Shown here one piece after another: positions 1 through 11,081 of a stretch of 64,000 bases of DNA. Location: NCBI RefSeq assembly GCF_022965805.1, contig NC_133115.1, positions 34,091,321 to 34,155,320 on the forward strand, written 5' to 3'. The notes beneath the pieces were generated by a model. The model saw only the letters and a program-made list of their open reading frames with translations, was not told the origin of the DNA and made no database searches. The translations under genes and the position numbers were made by a program. This DNA is from Primulina eburnea (lineage: Eukaryota; Streptophyta; Magnoliopsida; Lamiales; Gesneriaceae). Numbering within the stretch: position 1 is the first letter of the stretch; every line of letters begins with the position of its first letter.

Positions 1-495
1 CCTTAGAGGAGCAACATATAGGGGACTGATCAGTAAAAACCATAGAAAATGAGATGACTTTCAGTGCTATATTCGTATTCGTGGTAGTATTGGATTCAAC
101 ATGCTAAATATTGAAATTTCGATAAATTATTCGTATGTATATCCTCGATATTTGTTATGCTCGATCGGCCCCCAATTACTGAGTATTTTCCCAAAATACT
201 CACCCCTTACATTCCCACCCAGATAAGAACGAGGAACAAATCGAGGGTGAAGAGCAAGATTACTTTTGGGGATGGTAATGAAGAAAACCCCATTTGAGAC
301 CAGTCGAATTTATTCTGTCTTTAATTTTATCATCATGTATTCCGCTTCCGCATTTTATTTCTATCGCATTGTAAAGACGATTATTGGTTATGAAAAAGAC
401 TGGTTATTTTGATTTACTACGAGGCTTGTTGTTTTGCAATTATGTGATTGTGAGACAACGCCGGTGTCGACTATCCCCGGTCTCGGGGCGTGACA
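1..495 (-). mobile_element. Probable start of an LTR (Ty3/gypsy-like), truncated by window edge
   Basis: Read on the minus strand, the sequence from 495 begins TGTCACGCCCCGAGACCGG, the kind of TG-initial, CCCCG-containing start common in plant Ty3/gypsy LTRs. The element would run leftward out of the window. No coding region, PBS or second LTR is visible here. The sequence to the right (496 onward) looks like ordinary flanking DNA, with no polypurine tract, so 495 may be the outer border of a 5' LTR. The assignment rests only on the start motif. Confidence 0.4.
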
Positions 496-1859
496 ATTGA
501 GAGATCGACTCATTATTTCTTTTTAATAAATAAATTATGATTCTTTATAAATTTTAGGTCTTGTGTTGATCATATGAGTTATCGGTACTTTAAATAAGGC
601 TGGACCTCGACAAATATTGCGTGTGTTTGGGTGTGCGAAATCTGAGCCTTACAACAGAGGACACAAAAAAGTATCATAGCCAGGAAATATTCCATCGTTA
701 TAGTTCTAGTCGTCATTATAAGGGAAGATTTTGCTTGAAAAATGACTTGTGAAGTTTGAAACTCATTAGCTGAGATGTTTTTATTGCAAAAGTTAATCAA
801 TCTAATTGGCATGTCAGTTGGATTCATGCTTTTTTATACTTATTTTTTCCCACTTTTGTTTAGCTGCGGCAAATTCAAGTCTATTGTGTATGTAATTAAT
901 TTTGGCTGTGGTTTCTGTTTCGTTCACGGCTACTTAAAATAAGAGGACACAACGAATCCATGGAGGTGAATTCGGGTGTTCTTGGTTAGCTTGTTAGAAG
1001 CTTGTTGGTTTCACATATTTTCCTCTTATAATTGTGAAATAGACGGGGATCGATCTCGATTTCTCTTTTGTTTTCCATCCCTCCAGTAATTTTGTAACGA
1101 GAACTAGATTGGATGGATACATGAATTTATTGTTCATATACATGGGCATTAGCACTAACCAGGACGGAACCTGCCGGAGTTGTGATTTACACACATCCTC
1201 GGACAAGTCAGCTCCTGTTTTTCTGTGTATTGAGTGGATGATCCTTAAATAGTTTGGAAGCCTATGTCGAAAGGACAATAAATCATAAAGCTTTCTTTCC
1301 AAAACCACTCAATGAGGTTAATATAACATTACATCAAGTGGATCTTGACAAGTTTCATGATTTACCGAGTAAATCACGTTACAGTCAAGAACAAATAATT
1401 TTGTGCCAAGGATGATTTCAACAAGGAAACTAAAATATATTAAATTACTATAAAATTATTCGGAAGTAGGCGTATGTTACCTTTTAGTCAATGGTTTCAC
1501 AATTAGAAAATGCATTCGGTATGTAGTTTCACATCATGTCACCTAACCTAAAGAGATTCATCCATTGACTTTGATACACAAATTTTATTTTGCCGTCCCA
1601 GTTCATCAGAAAACTATTATATTAGTTTACCAAATTCAAGAACCTTTCGCTTGCATGATCGACAAACAAATAATTTTGACAATAAACTGAAATTTTCTTT
1701 GTTTTAATGTTCATTTTTCTAAAGATGGAGCTAGTACAGATTAAAATTTCGAAGTTTGTATCTGTAATTACACAAAAGAAAAAATCCCAAAATTTTTGCG
1801 ACTCTTCATGTATTTGTATACGTAACAATGAAGTGGATTATTGCCTTTTAGTTACATTA
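496..1859. other. Intergenic stretch, no clear gene
   Basis: AT-rich sequence. A minus-strand open frame of 104 codons at 994-1308 has reasonably coding-like composition (it contains KLYDLLSFRHRLPNYLRII), but I do not recognise it. It has no partner exon or promoter that I can see. It may be a chance frame or a gene fragment. The last part of the stretch is probably the 3' flank of the ATL gene. Confidence 0.4.
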
Positions 1860-2600
1860 TCACTGCCTCTCAAGATCTGGGAAACACTCAGCTTGTCCAC
1901 ATGATTGTTGATTTTGAATCCTCGGGGATGATCTTTCTCTACTGAGAATCCGTCGGAACGAATTTAATCTCGAGCTTGATCCAATGTTCACTTTAGTCAA
2001 AGATGGTGCCCCGCCACCGTCCGAAGTATTACCTTCAAACGACGGAGCCGACGGTGGTGCTCCGGCTGCAGCTACAACCATTCCTTCCCTCGGCTCTGCT
2101 ACCAGCCTTGGCTCAGCTTCCGCGCGGCAAATGGGACAAGTTGAATTCGAACCAAGCCATTTGTCAATGCAGTCTACATGGAAACTGTGGTTACAATTAG
2201 GCAGAAGCCTAACCCTTTCACCATCCTCCAACGCACATAGACAAACTGAGCACTCGATGGAGTTCCCGCGGTTTGTTTGCTTGAATACTGAAACAGGTAA
2301 GGATGAGATAACAGACGGGTCGAGGCCCATTTTCGGAGATGTCTCGGAGGTGTGGACAAGGGCGGAGGCTCTCAACAAGCCGAGGCGGCGAAGGACTTCC
2401 CGTCGGCGAGCTTGGCGGCGGATTACGCATCTTGCATATACATGAAGTAGCGTGACAAGGAGGACAACGAATGATAATGAAATAATGGCCGTGATCAAGA
2501 TCCTACTATTAGCATCATAACTATTTTGATCTTTGCTGTTGAAAAACCAATATCTGTTGTCGTCGTTGTTGTTGGAGTTGTCGCCGTCGCCGATTCCCAT
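1860..2600 (-). CDS. ATL-family RING-H2 finger E3 ubiquitin ligase
   Basis: Intronless gene encoding 246 aa, typical of the plant ATL family of membrane-anchored E3 ubiquitin ligases. Residues 1-30 are Asn/Asp-rich and polar. One transmembrane helix spans about 34-55 and is followed by a basic stretch ([12 protein letters not shown]). The ATL-specific GLD signature is at 92-94. A complete RING-H2 domain lies at 117-158, with zinc ligands C117, C120, C136, H138, H141, C144, C155 and C158, and the usual [11 protein letters not shown] ending. The C-terminal tail is Ser/Arg-rich and likely disordered. The family transfers ubiquitin from an E2 to substrates at the plasma membrane or endomembranes, and many members respond to elicitors. 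The substrate cannot be inferred. The start at 2600 is the first Met that gives the short polar N-terminus expected before the helix. The member number within the family cannot be assigned from sequence alone. Confidence 0.93.
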   Translation of the reverse strand: MGIGDGDNSNNNDDNRYWFFNSKDQNSYDANSRILITAIISLSFVVLLVTLLHVYARCVIRRQARRREVLRRLGLLRASALVHTSETSPKMGLDPSVISSLPVSVFKQTNRGNSIECSVCLCALEDGERVRLLPNCNHSFHVDCIDKWLGSNSTCPICRAEAEPRLVAEPREGMVVAAAGAPPSAPSFEGNTSDGGGAPSLTKVNIGSSSRLNSFRRILSRERSSPRIQNQQSCGQAECFPDLERQ

Positions 2601-3298
2601 GGAGAAATTTGTGAGGGAGGAGCAGAAGATGGGGGATTATATTTTTGGATGTTCAAGGAGAATGTGAATCGAAGGATGTGTTGATATTTATTTATCGTGT
2701 CTCTCGAAAGAACAGCGTAACCCACAAGAAGTTGACCTGAAATTGAAGCATTGACATTTTGACAAATTCCGTGTATTTTTTTGATGAAGTTTCCACGGCT
2801 CTCCTCTCAAACAAAGAAAGCGTAATGGAGATGCAGTGTGTAAAATTGACTAGGATTATGAACAATTTCTTGCGCGACACCTAGTTACTTTAAAACAAAT
2901 TAATATTTATTAATTCTCTGTGTTTTTTAATTTTTAGCATTGAAAACACGTATGGAAAAGGACGTAATTTGAATTCGAAAAATAGATTTGCATCGTATGA
3001 TTAATAAAAAATAGGTTTTAGTTGAAAAAGCACTTTAATCATTTTTTTTTTTTTTTTTTTGGCATATTGAGATATTTTGGTGTGAGTCGCCAATTGAACT
3101 TGTAAGGCCCAATATGCTGCACATATATCCACTTACTTGAGTTTTGAGTACTGAATTCACTAAAATCTGAAAACTGAAGCTATGATTTCCTTGATGATCT
3201 TGGCTTTGTTCGTATCGCTATTATACATGCAAAATTACACATTTTAATTTTTGTGTTTCTTGATTTTAAATTCTTCTTCCGCTAAGTTTAATTCAAGA

Positions 3299-3480
3299 CG
3301 AAAACTTGTGTGAGACGGTATCACGGGTCGTATTTTGTGAGACGGATATCTTATTTGGGTCATTCACGAAAAAATATAATTTTTTTATGCTAAGAGTATT
3401 ACTTTTTATTGTGCATATCGGTAAGATTACTCATCCCACAAATAAAGATTCGTGAGACTGTCTCACAAGAGACCTACTCT
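3299..3480 (+). repeat. GTGAGAC foldback repeat, copy 1
   Basis: Near full-length copy. It starts with the AAAACTTGTGTGAGACGGT end, has the central AGAGTATTACTTTTTATTGTG block, and ends CACAAGAGACCTACTCT. Moderately diverged from the consensus seen in the other copies. Confidence 0.85.
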
Positions 3481-4026
3481 TAATTCAAATACAGAAGGTG
3501 GTCTCATTATGATCATGATTCTTCGAAAGCTATTCTGGTATTTTGATGAAAAAATATCTGGAAACTCTTAGTCCACTATTTTTAGTTTAATAATTCAAAA
3601 TTATCATTTACAATTCACATGAATCCACCATGAAACTCGTATTTTGCAAAGGGGTTTTATAAATATTTTTCTGAACGGAACCATAATCTTTTTTTCTACA
3701 CACTCTTTGGATAATTTTTGTAAAAAAGATTATGCATATTATCCTTTAAAATAAGTTTAACTGATAGCTGTATTTTGTTGAAGAGGTTAAAATTTAAAAC
3801 CATTTATGCTGAAATCCGATGGATGAAATGTCTTAAAGCTCCATTAAAATTTAATGGCCTCCACTATTGGGTTTCCCGGGCCTTCGAGTTCCTAGGCTCA
3901 AATAATTTTATGGGTTCTTTTTTTGTTCGCTCGAGGGCCCGAGGCCCAAAACTACTACTAACTTTTTTTGAAAAAAAATAAAACTACTATTATGTTAAAT
4001 TAATAAATATTTTCTTACCTAGTTTG

Positions 4027-4037
4027 TATTATTATTA

Positions 4038-4100
<63 letters not shown>
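4027..4100. repeat. (TTA)n microsatellite
   Basis: An almost uninterrupted TTA/ATT trinucleotide run of about 70 bp. Confidence 0.95.
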
Positions 4101-4268
4101 GTGCGCGCAAATATCCTTAAAAAATGTGATAATTAACATTTAATACAAGAAAACTGGGATAAATTTAATTATTTTCCGGTGATTTCAAATTTGAATGATC
4201 GGGTCGAACAAAATAATGGATATATAATTTGGATCCCCATTTGAATTTCTGGACAATATTTAGAATTC

Positions 4269-4324
4269 AATTATTAATACATATTTAACAATATTGTTAA
4301 ATTGTTAAATATGTATTAATAATT
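4269..4324. repeat. Perfect 24-bp inverted repeat (AT-rich hairpin)
   Basis: The arms 4269-4292 and 4301-4324 are perfect reverse complements of each other, separated by an 8-nt loop. Related sequence (TATTAATACATATTTCTGGACAATATT...GAATTC) is repeated directly on either side, at about 4240-4290 and 4330-4370. This suggests a small foldback element or local rearrangement. Confidence 0.85.
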
Positions 4325-4441
4325 GTATAGATTATTAATACATATTTCTGGACAATATTATTTAGAATTCTAAAACATGTTTTCTATGGTATAAAATATG
4401 TTTTTTATCCATAAAAAATTATATAGATTATTTTTTCCTCG

Positions 4442-4623
4442 GCAAAAACTTGTGTGAGACGGTCTCACGGGTCGTATTTTGTGAGACGAATCTTTATTTG
4501 GATAATCCATGAAAAAATATTGCTTTTTATGCTAAAAGTATTACTTTTTATTGTGAATATGGGTTGGGTTGACCCGTCTCACAGATTGTGATCCGTGAGA
4601 CGGTCTCACATGAGACCTACTCT
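4442..4623 (+). repeat. GTGAGAC foldback repeat, copy 2 (left arm of inverted pair)
   Basis: Full-length, well-preserved copy from GCAAAAACTTGTGTGAGACG to ACATGAGACCTACTCT. It is followed after about 16 bp by copy 3 in opposite orientation. Confidence 0.92.
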
Positions 4624-4639
4624 AAAAAGAATGAGTTAA

Positions 4640-4822
4640 AGAGTAGGTCTCATGTGAGACCGTCTCACGGATCACAATCTGTGAGACGGGTCAACCCTAC
4701 CCATATTCACAATAAAAAGTAATACTCTTTGCATAAAAAGTAATATTTTTTCATTGATGACCCAAATTAGAGATCTGTCTCACAAATATGACCCGTGAGA
4801 CCGTCTCACACAAATTTTTGTC
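4640..4822 (-). repeat. GTGAGAC foldback repeat, copy 3 (right arm of inverted pair)
   Basis: Full-length copy in reverse orientation, from AGAGTAGGTCTCATGTGAGA to CACACAAATTTTTGTC. With copy 2 it forms a ~380-bp imperfect palindrome. Confidence 0.92.
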
Positions 4823-5383
4823 TTCTTTTTAATACTAAAAACTCAATTTATCAAAATTTGGTAACTTTATTTTTTATTTTATCTTTATAAACTTTATATT
4901 TTTCCATTTCTTAAAAAATATATTTAACAAAAATATTTGTTGTATGCTAAAAATATATTTTTTTTTTCGAAAAAAAAAAACATTTGAATATTTATAGAAA
5001 TATTATATATATAAAATTTAAAAATAAGTAATACAATTTTTTTAATATAAGTAATATTATTTTTAAATTTTCAAATCAAATTCCAAATTACATTTTAAAT
5101 CTTAGTCAAACACCATAATAGAATTCCAATTCCATGAACTTATTCAATTCCAATTCCAATTCTAAATCCCATTTTTATACACACACACTGTTCTTATTCT
5201 CTATGGAGGATCTATTGCGGGAGAGGTCTTAGTCGCCCCCAAGGACCAAATGCTCTGAATTATTGAAACTGTTAGAAAATTAATATCCAGAAATTAAAAT
5301 CTGCTCAAAATACATTAAATTTTAGTAAATATGGTATCATTTTATGTACAATTTTCATATTTTAAAATGAACACATTAATTAT

Positions 5384-5556
5384 TTTATGAGACGGTCTTA
5401 TATATCTATATCCATGAAACGTGGTGATCCAATTCATATTTATAATGAAAAATAATATATTTGGCATAGAAAGTAATATATTTTCATGGACCAGATCAAA
5501 ATGAAGATTCATATCACAAAATTGACTATTGAAACCGTCTTATATGAGTTTTTGTG
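5384..5556 (-). repeat. GTGAGAC foldback repeat, diverged copy 4
   Basis: Order and spacing of the blocks are preserved (TGAGACGGTCTTATAT, AATATATTTGGCATAGAAAGTAATA, ACCGTCTTATATGAGTTTTTG), but there are many substitutions. An older insertion. Confidence 0.7.
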
Positions 5557-5941
5557 ATGAAACAAAATAATTGAAACTTGAAAGTATCAAGTTTGCTCCC
5601 ACTTACTCACCTTGCTTTGGTAACTAATGTGATCACATCAACTATCAATTGCCAAATGCATAATTTATCAACTCATCATGCTACTTTTAATTTCATTCTG
5701 ACGTTGATTTTATTTATATTTTAACGTCTATAAATATTCCAAAACGAGAGAATATTTATGATTCAATTTAAGATACTAATCTATCACAAAATATCTCATA
5801 ATTTTTTTTTATACAATTAATGCATTAACTAAGAAATGTTTCTAACCTAGCTAATTATGATTCAATTTTGTTTTTAAAATATTGTCTCTTCTGATTAAAT
5901 TTATGTCCTAACATAGTCGAAGCTGCTCCGATTTCTCTTTT

Positions 5942-6125
5942 GAGTGGGTCTCATGTGAGACCGTCTCACGGATCTTAATCTGTGAGACGGGTTTATAGCT
6001 CTACATATATTCACAATAAAAAGTAATAATCTTAGCATAAAAAATAATATTTTTTCATGGATGACCCAAATAAGAGTTCTGTATCACAAATACGATCCGT
6101 GAGGTCATCTCACACAAGTTTTTGC
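5942..6125 (-). repeat. GTGAGAC foldback repeat, copy 5
   Basis: Full-length copy beginning GAGTGGGTCTCATGTGAGAC and ending CACACAAGTTTTTGC. Confidence 0.9.
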
Positions 6126-6684
6126 TTTCTCTTTTTTTGAACAAAAATACGTATAGTACTCTTTTTTTTCAATGATTGATTGTCAATAATAACAATCAAC
6201 TTTGAGGTTTTATTCCAGAAATTTAAACTTACAAGTGATTTATGTGAAAAAAAATTCTATAGTTTTCTAATTTTAAAATTATTAGTATATGAAATTGAAA
6301 TACTGCATAGGAAAAATATATGCATAAAAAATTAAATGGTTGAATATAAAAAGGGGGAAAAACAAATAATATTACTCAATACTAGTCCAATATAGAGCAA
6401 AAATAATTGATTGAACATTATTTGTGAGATACAATAATTGTTTGGCAGCACATAAATGATAGTTTCTTCTCTTTTCTCTGCCGGAATTGGTGAAACAAAT
6501 GATCAGCTGCAACAAAAACACTGCAAAACCATCAAATCAATCAAAATAATAAAAGTGGGAGATGAATTGTTGCCTGCGGATCATGGCATATCACATCAAA
6601 AAATTATTATAATATAAAAAAATAAATTAAGCTACCTGATAAATAGGTGAAGAACACAATGTAACCTGTCCTTGCAACTCTTTA

Positions 6685-7557
6685 TCACCGATTCATTCCT
6701 TCACCATCTTCGGCATAAAATGGAGCTGCAACATGAAACCCCAAGTCGAAATGGTTGGCGGAATCCGAAGATTGCTGGCGACCCCGGGGCTGTTGATAAT
6801 TGTGGTCTGCGACGGAAAATGGCCTCTCATTCCAAGCGTGAGTGAATAAGTTGGACTGAAGGAGATCCCTTTGAGAGAATGCAAATCCCTGAGGAAAATA
6901 TCCCTGCTCCATGTTTCCACTACCGCTATTCCAGCTATCACTAGTTCTTTGGAAACTATCTTGAAATCCCATTAAATTCGAACCCGGAAGAAGCGGGTTG
7001 TGACAATGATTCTCACTGTTTTGATAAGCCTGTAAAGATTGAAGAGAGAGGCCAAGATCTTCCGCCTGGAGTGAAGCTCGAGGAAGAATCCCTTCGTTTG
7101 GAAAATCAGGAAAATTCATAGAATTTGTAGGGAACAAAGATTTCATCGAGTTCACATCTGCAGCGTGCATAAATGGACAGGTACTGGTGCTTGGATTACT
7201 ATTACTTGTATTTTCGGGATGGATTTCTGGCTGGTCTTGTGCTAGCTCACCAGAGCTCGGATTTGAATCTGAGCTTGGAGGAACTGCGTTATCCGTACTG
7301 GGGTTCCAAGGAGGTAGCTCATTTAGCTGATTTATGGCGTTTTTCGCCTTCTGGATCAACCAATCCAAGGCTTTGCTCGGCCGGTCATAGCCTAACCTGT
7401 CTTGAACGTCGTAGAATTGAATCGCGGTGTGGGCAGACAGCCTCACCCTACGATCCCTGGGACCTTTCGCCGTGAAAACTTTGCTGTGTCGATCTGTCCG
7501 GCCAGAAGCTCGGATAATATGTCCACCTTGAACTTGAACTATCTCGCTTCCTTTCAT
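6685..7557 (-). CDS. Class II (CIN-type) TCP transcription factor, miR319-regulated type
   Basis: Intronless gene for 290 aa. The N-terminal motif [18 protein letters not shown] leads into a TCP basic helix-loop-helix domain at about 20-78 ([20 protein letters not shown], then helices and the [18 protein letters not shown] segment), followed by LNELPPWNP. This arrangement is that of the TCP3/TCP4/TCP10 branch of CIN-type TCPs. These bind GGnCC-type promoter sites and drive leaf cell differentiation and jasmonate synthesis. Position 28 is Phe, where I recall Cys in TCP4. The middle is Ser/Asn-rich with no further domain. The reading frame carries RDLLQSN, the protein trace of the miR319 site (separate entry). 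At 290 aa it is shorter than Arabidopsis TCP4. The start at 7557 gives the conserved short leader before the TCP domain. Exact orthology to TCP3, 4 or 10 is not decided. Confidence 0.93.
   Translation of the reverse strand: MKGSEIVQVQGGHIIRASGRTDRHSKVFTAKGPRDRRVRLSAHTAIQFYDVQDRLGYDRPSKALDWLIQKAKNAINQLNELPPWNPSTDNAVPPSSDSNPSSGELAQDQPEIHPENTSNSNPSTSTCPFMHAADVNSMKSLFPTNSMNFPDFPNEGILPRASLQAEDLGLSLQSLQAYQNSENHCHNPLLPGSNLMGFQDSFQRTSDSWNSGSGNMEQGYFPQGFAFSQRDLLQSNLFTHAWNERPFSVADHNYQQPRGRQQSSDSANHFDLGFHVAAPFYAEDGEGMNR
6851..6870 (-). promoter_or_regulatory. miR319 target site in the TCP coding region
   Basis: The plus strand here reads TTGGACTGAAGGAGATCCCT. Its first 12 bases equal the 5' part of miR319 (UUGGACUGAAGG), so the TCP mRNA pairs perfectly with the miRNA 5' half. 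Pairing is looser over the 3' half, as in other TCP targets. It lies in the frame that encodes RDLLQSN, the same place as in known CIN-TCP genes. Known family biology is that miR319 cleaves TCP2/3/4/10/24-type transcripts. Confidence 0.85.
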
Positions 7558-8334
7558 AATTATTATTCCAGTTCTTGTAATTGTCGGCTCATAACTGGAT
7601 CTTTAATTTTCTTGACGCGAGCTAGAGGGATTTTCTCCTTTTTTTGGGCACTGATGATTCCACCTGATTAAAGAGCACCTTAAATTTACAAACTCAAAAT
7701 CAAGCTCTATGAATTTCAGCTTTTGATTGAGGTTTGCTTTGCAGTTTATAGCTAGAGTACAGCAACTGCAACCCTTAACCTGTGAATCTGGTCCTTCTGC
7801 TGTGCCGCTGTTGGTGATGTTGATCCCCAGAAAACCCTACTGAGAAATCCCTATCTCAAAAACAAGCTGGTGAAAGTAAAGACAAACATTAAGCTAATAT
7901 TTTATTTCTGAAAGAAAATATGATAGATAAGTTATGGCTTCCGGATAGAGATTCAAATCAAGGCAAGATATGGTGGAGACAGAAATATAAAGATCTGAGT
8001 TTGTGAGAAAGAAATTTTGCTAAGATAAGAAAGGGTAAGGTTGGAACAAAATGGTACAGAAACGAATGGAACAGTAGATGTTATATATAATATGAAGTGA
8101 AAGGCATAAAATTTTGAGGCCAACTGTATTTATGGCATTCTGTAAAAAAAATCATTTAAATTCGTTCTATATTTTCTGTTTTAAATTATATCATTTCGTC
8201 TAAAAATATTCGAAAGGATAGATAATTGAAACATATTCTTAGAACAAATTAAATTATGGCCTATGCATCATTGATTCGATCAAGGTATCCAATCATCATA
8301 TATCTAAAATAACATTATTTTATTTGTCCTCATG

Positions 8335-8490
8335 GTGTCTGAGGCTGAGTAATTGGTTGAATAAGTGAATGTTTAGTCGATAGTTAGGTATTCGATTCTT
8401 CCTAAAACACTTCTGGTGTGAGTCCGTCGTACGGAGTTTGTCAAATACAATTCACCTAATTAATCCAGTTTGCAAACTACTTGGTCAACC
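8335..8490 (+). mobile_element. Degraded tRNA-derived SINE-like element
   Basis: GGTATTCGATTCTTCC (B-box-like TTCGATTC at 8391-8398) is followed by GTGTGAGTCCGTCGTACGG, GTTTGTCAAATACAATTCACC and CAGTTTGCAAACTAC. This resembles the body of a common eudicot SINE in which a tRNA-like head precedes a conserved 'TTTGTCTAGT.CGGTTTACC ... GGTTTGC' block. The comparison is from memory. The A box and target-site duplication are not clear, so the borders are approximate. Confidence 0.5.
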
Positions 8491-9175
8491 TAAGATTTTC
8501 CTATTGCACACTTAAAATAATAATTGCGGGTCCATCTACATAATAATAGTTTATTCAATTGCTGCCAGAACTCTCTCCTTCCCTATATTTGTTTTCATTT
8601 TATTTTTTCAAATAATTAGTTTGCTTTTGGGGGTTCAAATGTAATTTTATGTTTCTTAATATAAGTTCTCACCCACTCACATTGAAACTTGATAAAGATT
8701 TCTTCATATATCTCTTTTCTCTTTTTTTGCATTATTATTAATTTTTTAGTTCTTTTTAAGTGTCAACTCAAATTCTATGCTCTTTTATCAAATCAGATAT
8801 TTTTCAAAGCGGATTTACATCTTAATGCCAAGTATTCCCAACTTATCATTCCCAACTTATATATATATAATTGCTTAATTAATGCTACATTGGCACATGA
8901 GATACATACATACGATGTAATCTTTGCTCAATTCCTACACCATTATAGCTATATAAATAAATTGAATAAAAATCGGGCGCATAATTTTGTTTAGGTACTA
9001 AAAAATTAAATGTTCTATTCCACTCTATGTAGTCATAAAATTAATTTAGAATCTAGTCGTTTATTGTTGATCCTCTTAATACATGCATATCATTTAATTA
9101 TATATTATTTTCTTAAAAAAAATTCGAAGAAACATACATGGCTGGGAGGAAATAAGATGGAATATATATTGGGTT

Positions 9176-9540
9176 ATGCTTAGGGGTTGTATATCGTACT
9201 GTACCGAAAATCACATATCGTACAATACCGAAACTTTCGACGTACTTTCGATATGTATAACTAGTATACCGATTATACCAAAATTTTGCGATATACCGAA
9301 ATTTCGGTATGATATCGGTATATATTGTTTTATACTGAAAAAAACTTATATTTTTTTAAAATTTATAACTTTATTGTTTAAAATAATATATATTTTTTCG
9401 AAATTTCTGTATCTCGGTATATATAAAAAAATTGTGAATTCCATACTGCAATCATGCCAAAAATTTTGGGTATCGTTACCATACTATACCGAAAATTTCG
9501 GTACGATAACCTCGTTATATTGAAAATTTTAGTATTTTTT
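9176..9540. repeat. CGGTAT/ATACCG-rich foldback-type repeat
   Basis: Many short inverted copies of ACCGAAATTTCGGTA, ATATCGGTATA and TATACCGA across ~350 bp. This gives a dense set of internal palindromes typical of a non-autonomous DNA transposon remnant. The long plus-strand open frame here is a by-product of the repeat. Borders and superfamily are not determined. Confidence 0.55.
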
Positions 9541-9881
9541 TTCTAGTTGTGTTGTACATTTGCATGCTTTACTTTATTATTATAATTTTTGTTATAAATT
9601 TATAAATATCTTATAAATCGAACCATTAACAAGCTCTACATTTACCAGATCTTACCTCTAACACACCCACGCATTTAATTTACTAGCCTTGAGTAATTAA
9701 TAAACTCTAGGTATTTAGTAGATATGTAAAACACTTTACGCGATACAATAATTCTTATACATTAAAGAAAAATAAGATATGATAGACATTAATTATATTC
9801 CACAGAATTTCACCTCTACTCAAATTATACATGTTTGTGAAAGCTAGGGCCTATGTGTAGTGATATTTTAATCGAAAAATA

Positions 9882-9884
<3 letters not shown>

Positions 9885-9929
<45 letters not shown>

Positions 9930-9941
9930 GTGTGTGTGTGT
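9885..9941. repeat. (TA)n(TG)n compound microsatellite
   Basis: About 42 bp of TA followed by about 15 bp of TG. Confidence 0.95.
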
Positions 9942-10339
9942 TTGTTTGTGAGACTAAAGAATATCTACACACATAGTCAAAAGCTCGAAATTCCTTTTCC
10001 TTTAACGCACGCTTTATTTGGATGAAAAAGAAAAGCATGAAAGGAGTCGTGCTTTAGCTTTCGAGCATATTTTTGCATCCCATTTTACCCTTTCCTTGAC
10101 CTATTTCCGCCAACAGTACATGGCCTGTTAAATGATGCATTTTAATTATTAATTAATAATTATCGTCTCCAACATATTTAATATTTCAAAATTAAATATC
10201 AAGTTTTCTTTTAAAAAATATTAAAATGTTACATCGAAATGGAAATTTAATTTGTAGTCATCCTCCTACCAATAATCATGTGTTTTTTGGTTTTTTAGGC
10301 AATTACAAAAACAAAATTCACTGGAGGTACAAAAAGAAT

Positions 10340-10640
10340 CTTTTTTCTTTACGGTCATATCTATCGTGAGTTGAAAGCATTCTTAATTCAGTTCGATAGA
10401 ACGTGGGTCTCCAAAACCCGATGTCGTAAGTTCAAATCCTACAGAGCGTGATTCTGTTCTTGTTATGTCTAATTACAATGAAATAAATTCACTAACTTGA
10501 AGAGCATGACCTCCTGTAGATTAAAGAAAGGACAAAGTTATTAAATAAAAAAAGAGATATTAATTAATCAAAAGTCCAACTCGATTCTAAGACCAGAGAT
10601 TCATATGTTCTGTTCCTTTTAGATTCTACATTCTATCTTT
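10340..10640 (+). other. Nuclear plastid DNA fragment (NUPT) with trnW and petG-side spacer
   Basis: The trnW-CCA relic (separate entry) is followed by GATTCTGTTCTTGTTATGTC...TACAATGAAATAA...TGACCTCCTGTAGATTAAAGAAAGGA, then ATTAATCAAAAGTCCAACT. I recall the former as the plastid sequence next to trnW. The latter matches the reverse complement of the 3' end of petG (ATTAATCAAAGGTCCAACTGATC). The fragment is diverged by many substitutions, so it is an old transfer. Borders are approximate. Confidence 0.75.
10377..10450 (+). pseudogene. trnW-CCA: trnW-CCA relic of plastid origin
   Basis: 74 nt that fold as a tRNA with anticodon CCA in the loop CTCCAAA, flanked by the intact GGGT/ACCC-type anticodon stem. 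The sequence follows plastid trnW closely (AACGTGGGTCTCCAAAACCC, ATGTCGTA.GTTCAAATCCTA). The acceptor stem is damaged (GCATTCT against AGAGCGT, with an A-C mismatch), and the T stem has G to A (GTAAG against CCTAC). It is therefore a decayed plastid copy, not a functional nuclear tRNA gene. Confidence 0.85.
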
Positions 10641-11015
10641 CAATATATAGACTCTTCGTGACGATGATATCCATGACCGCTCCGATACAAAGTTAAAATC
10701 TTTATTTGTTGTATGAAAGAGAGAGGGGGTGGATGTATTATATGAATATTGACTGTGTGTGAATGTAATCTTACAAGGAAAAGGATGCATCTGACGGAGG
10801 ATGTAGGGTTTCTGACAGTTTTGAATTTAAGATTTATGTAACGTTGTTAGATCCAATGTCCACTGAATATTATTCTGCAAAATCATGCAACTTATGACTC
10901 ACTGCAACACAAAATGTTAACATGTCCCTATCTTCCAGACAACTTGCAATTTCTTTTTTATTATTTATTATTATACCAGCTCCAGTCATTTTTAGCCACC
11001 ACACCAACTGTAAAC

Positions 11016-11018
<3 letters not shown>

Positions 11019-11078
<60 letters not shown>
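11019..11078. repeat. (TA)n microsatellite
   Basis: About 60 bp of uninterrupted TA. The overlapping open frames are repeat artefacts. Confidence 0.95.

Positions 11079-11081
<3 letters not shown>

Larger units (their letters stand above)
2601..6684. other. Intergenic region rich in small repeats
   Basis: No gene recognised. The stretch holds several copies of the ~180-bp foldback repeat (listed separately), a (TTA)n microsatellite, a perfect 24-bp AT-rich inverted repeat and poly-T/poly-A runs. The first ~200 bp after 2600 are probably the ATL promoter and leader. The last ~250 bp before 6685 are probably the 3' flank of the TCP gene. Confidence 0.6.

Noticed and set aside
1984..2445. Plus-strand 153-codon frame over the ATL gene
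   Set aside because: Shadow of the minus-strand RING-H2 coding sequence, which has complete zinc ligands.
8689..8994. 101-codon plus-strand frame as a gene
   Set aside because: Phe/Ile/Leu/Asn-rich composition expected of AT-rich noncoding DNA, with no recognisable motif.
10377..10450. Functional nuclear tRNA-Trp gene
   Set aside because: The sequence is plastid-type, with broken acceptor and T-stem pairs, and it is embedded in plastid spacer sequence.
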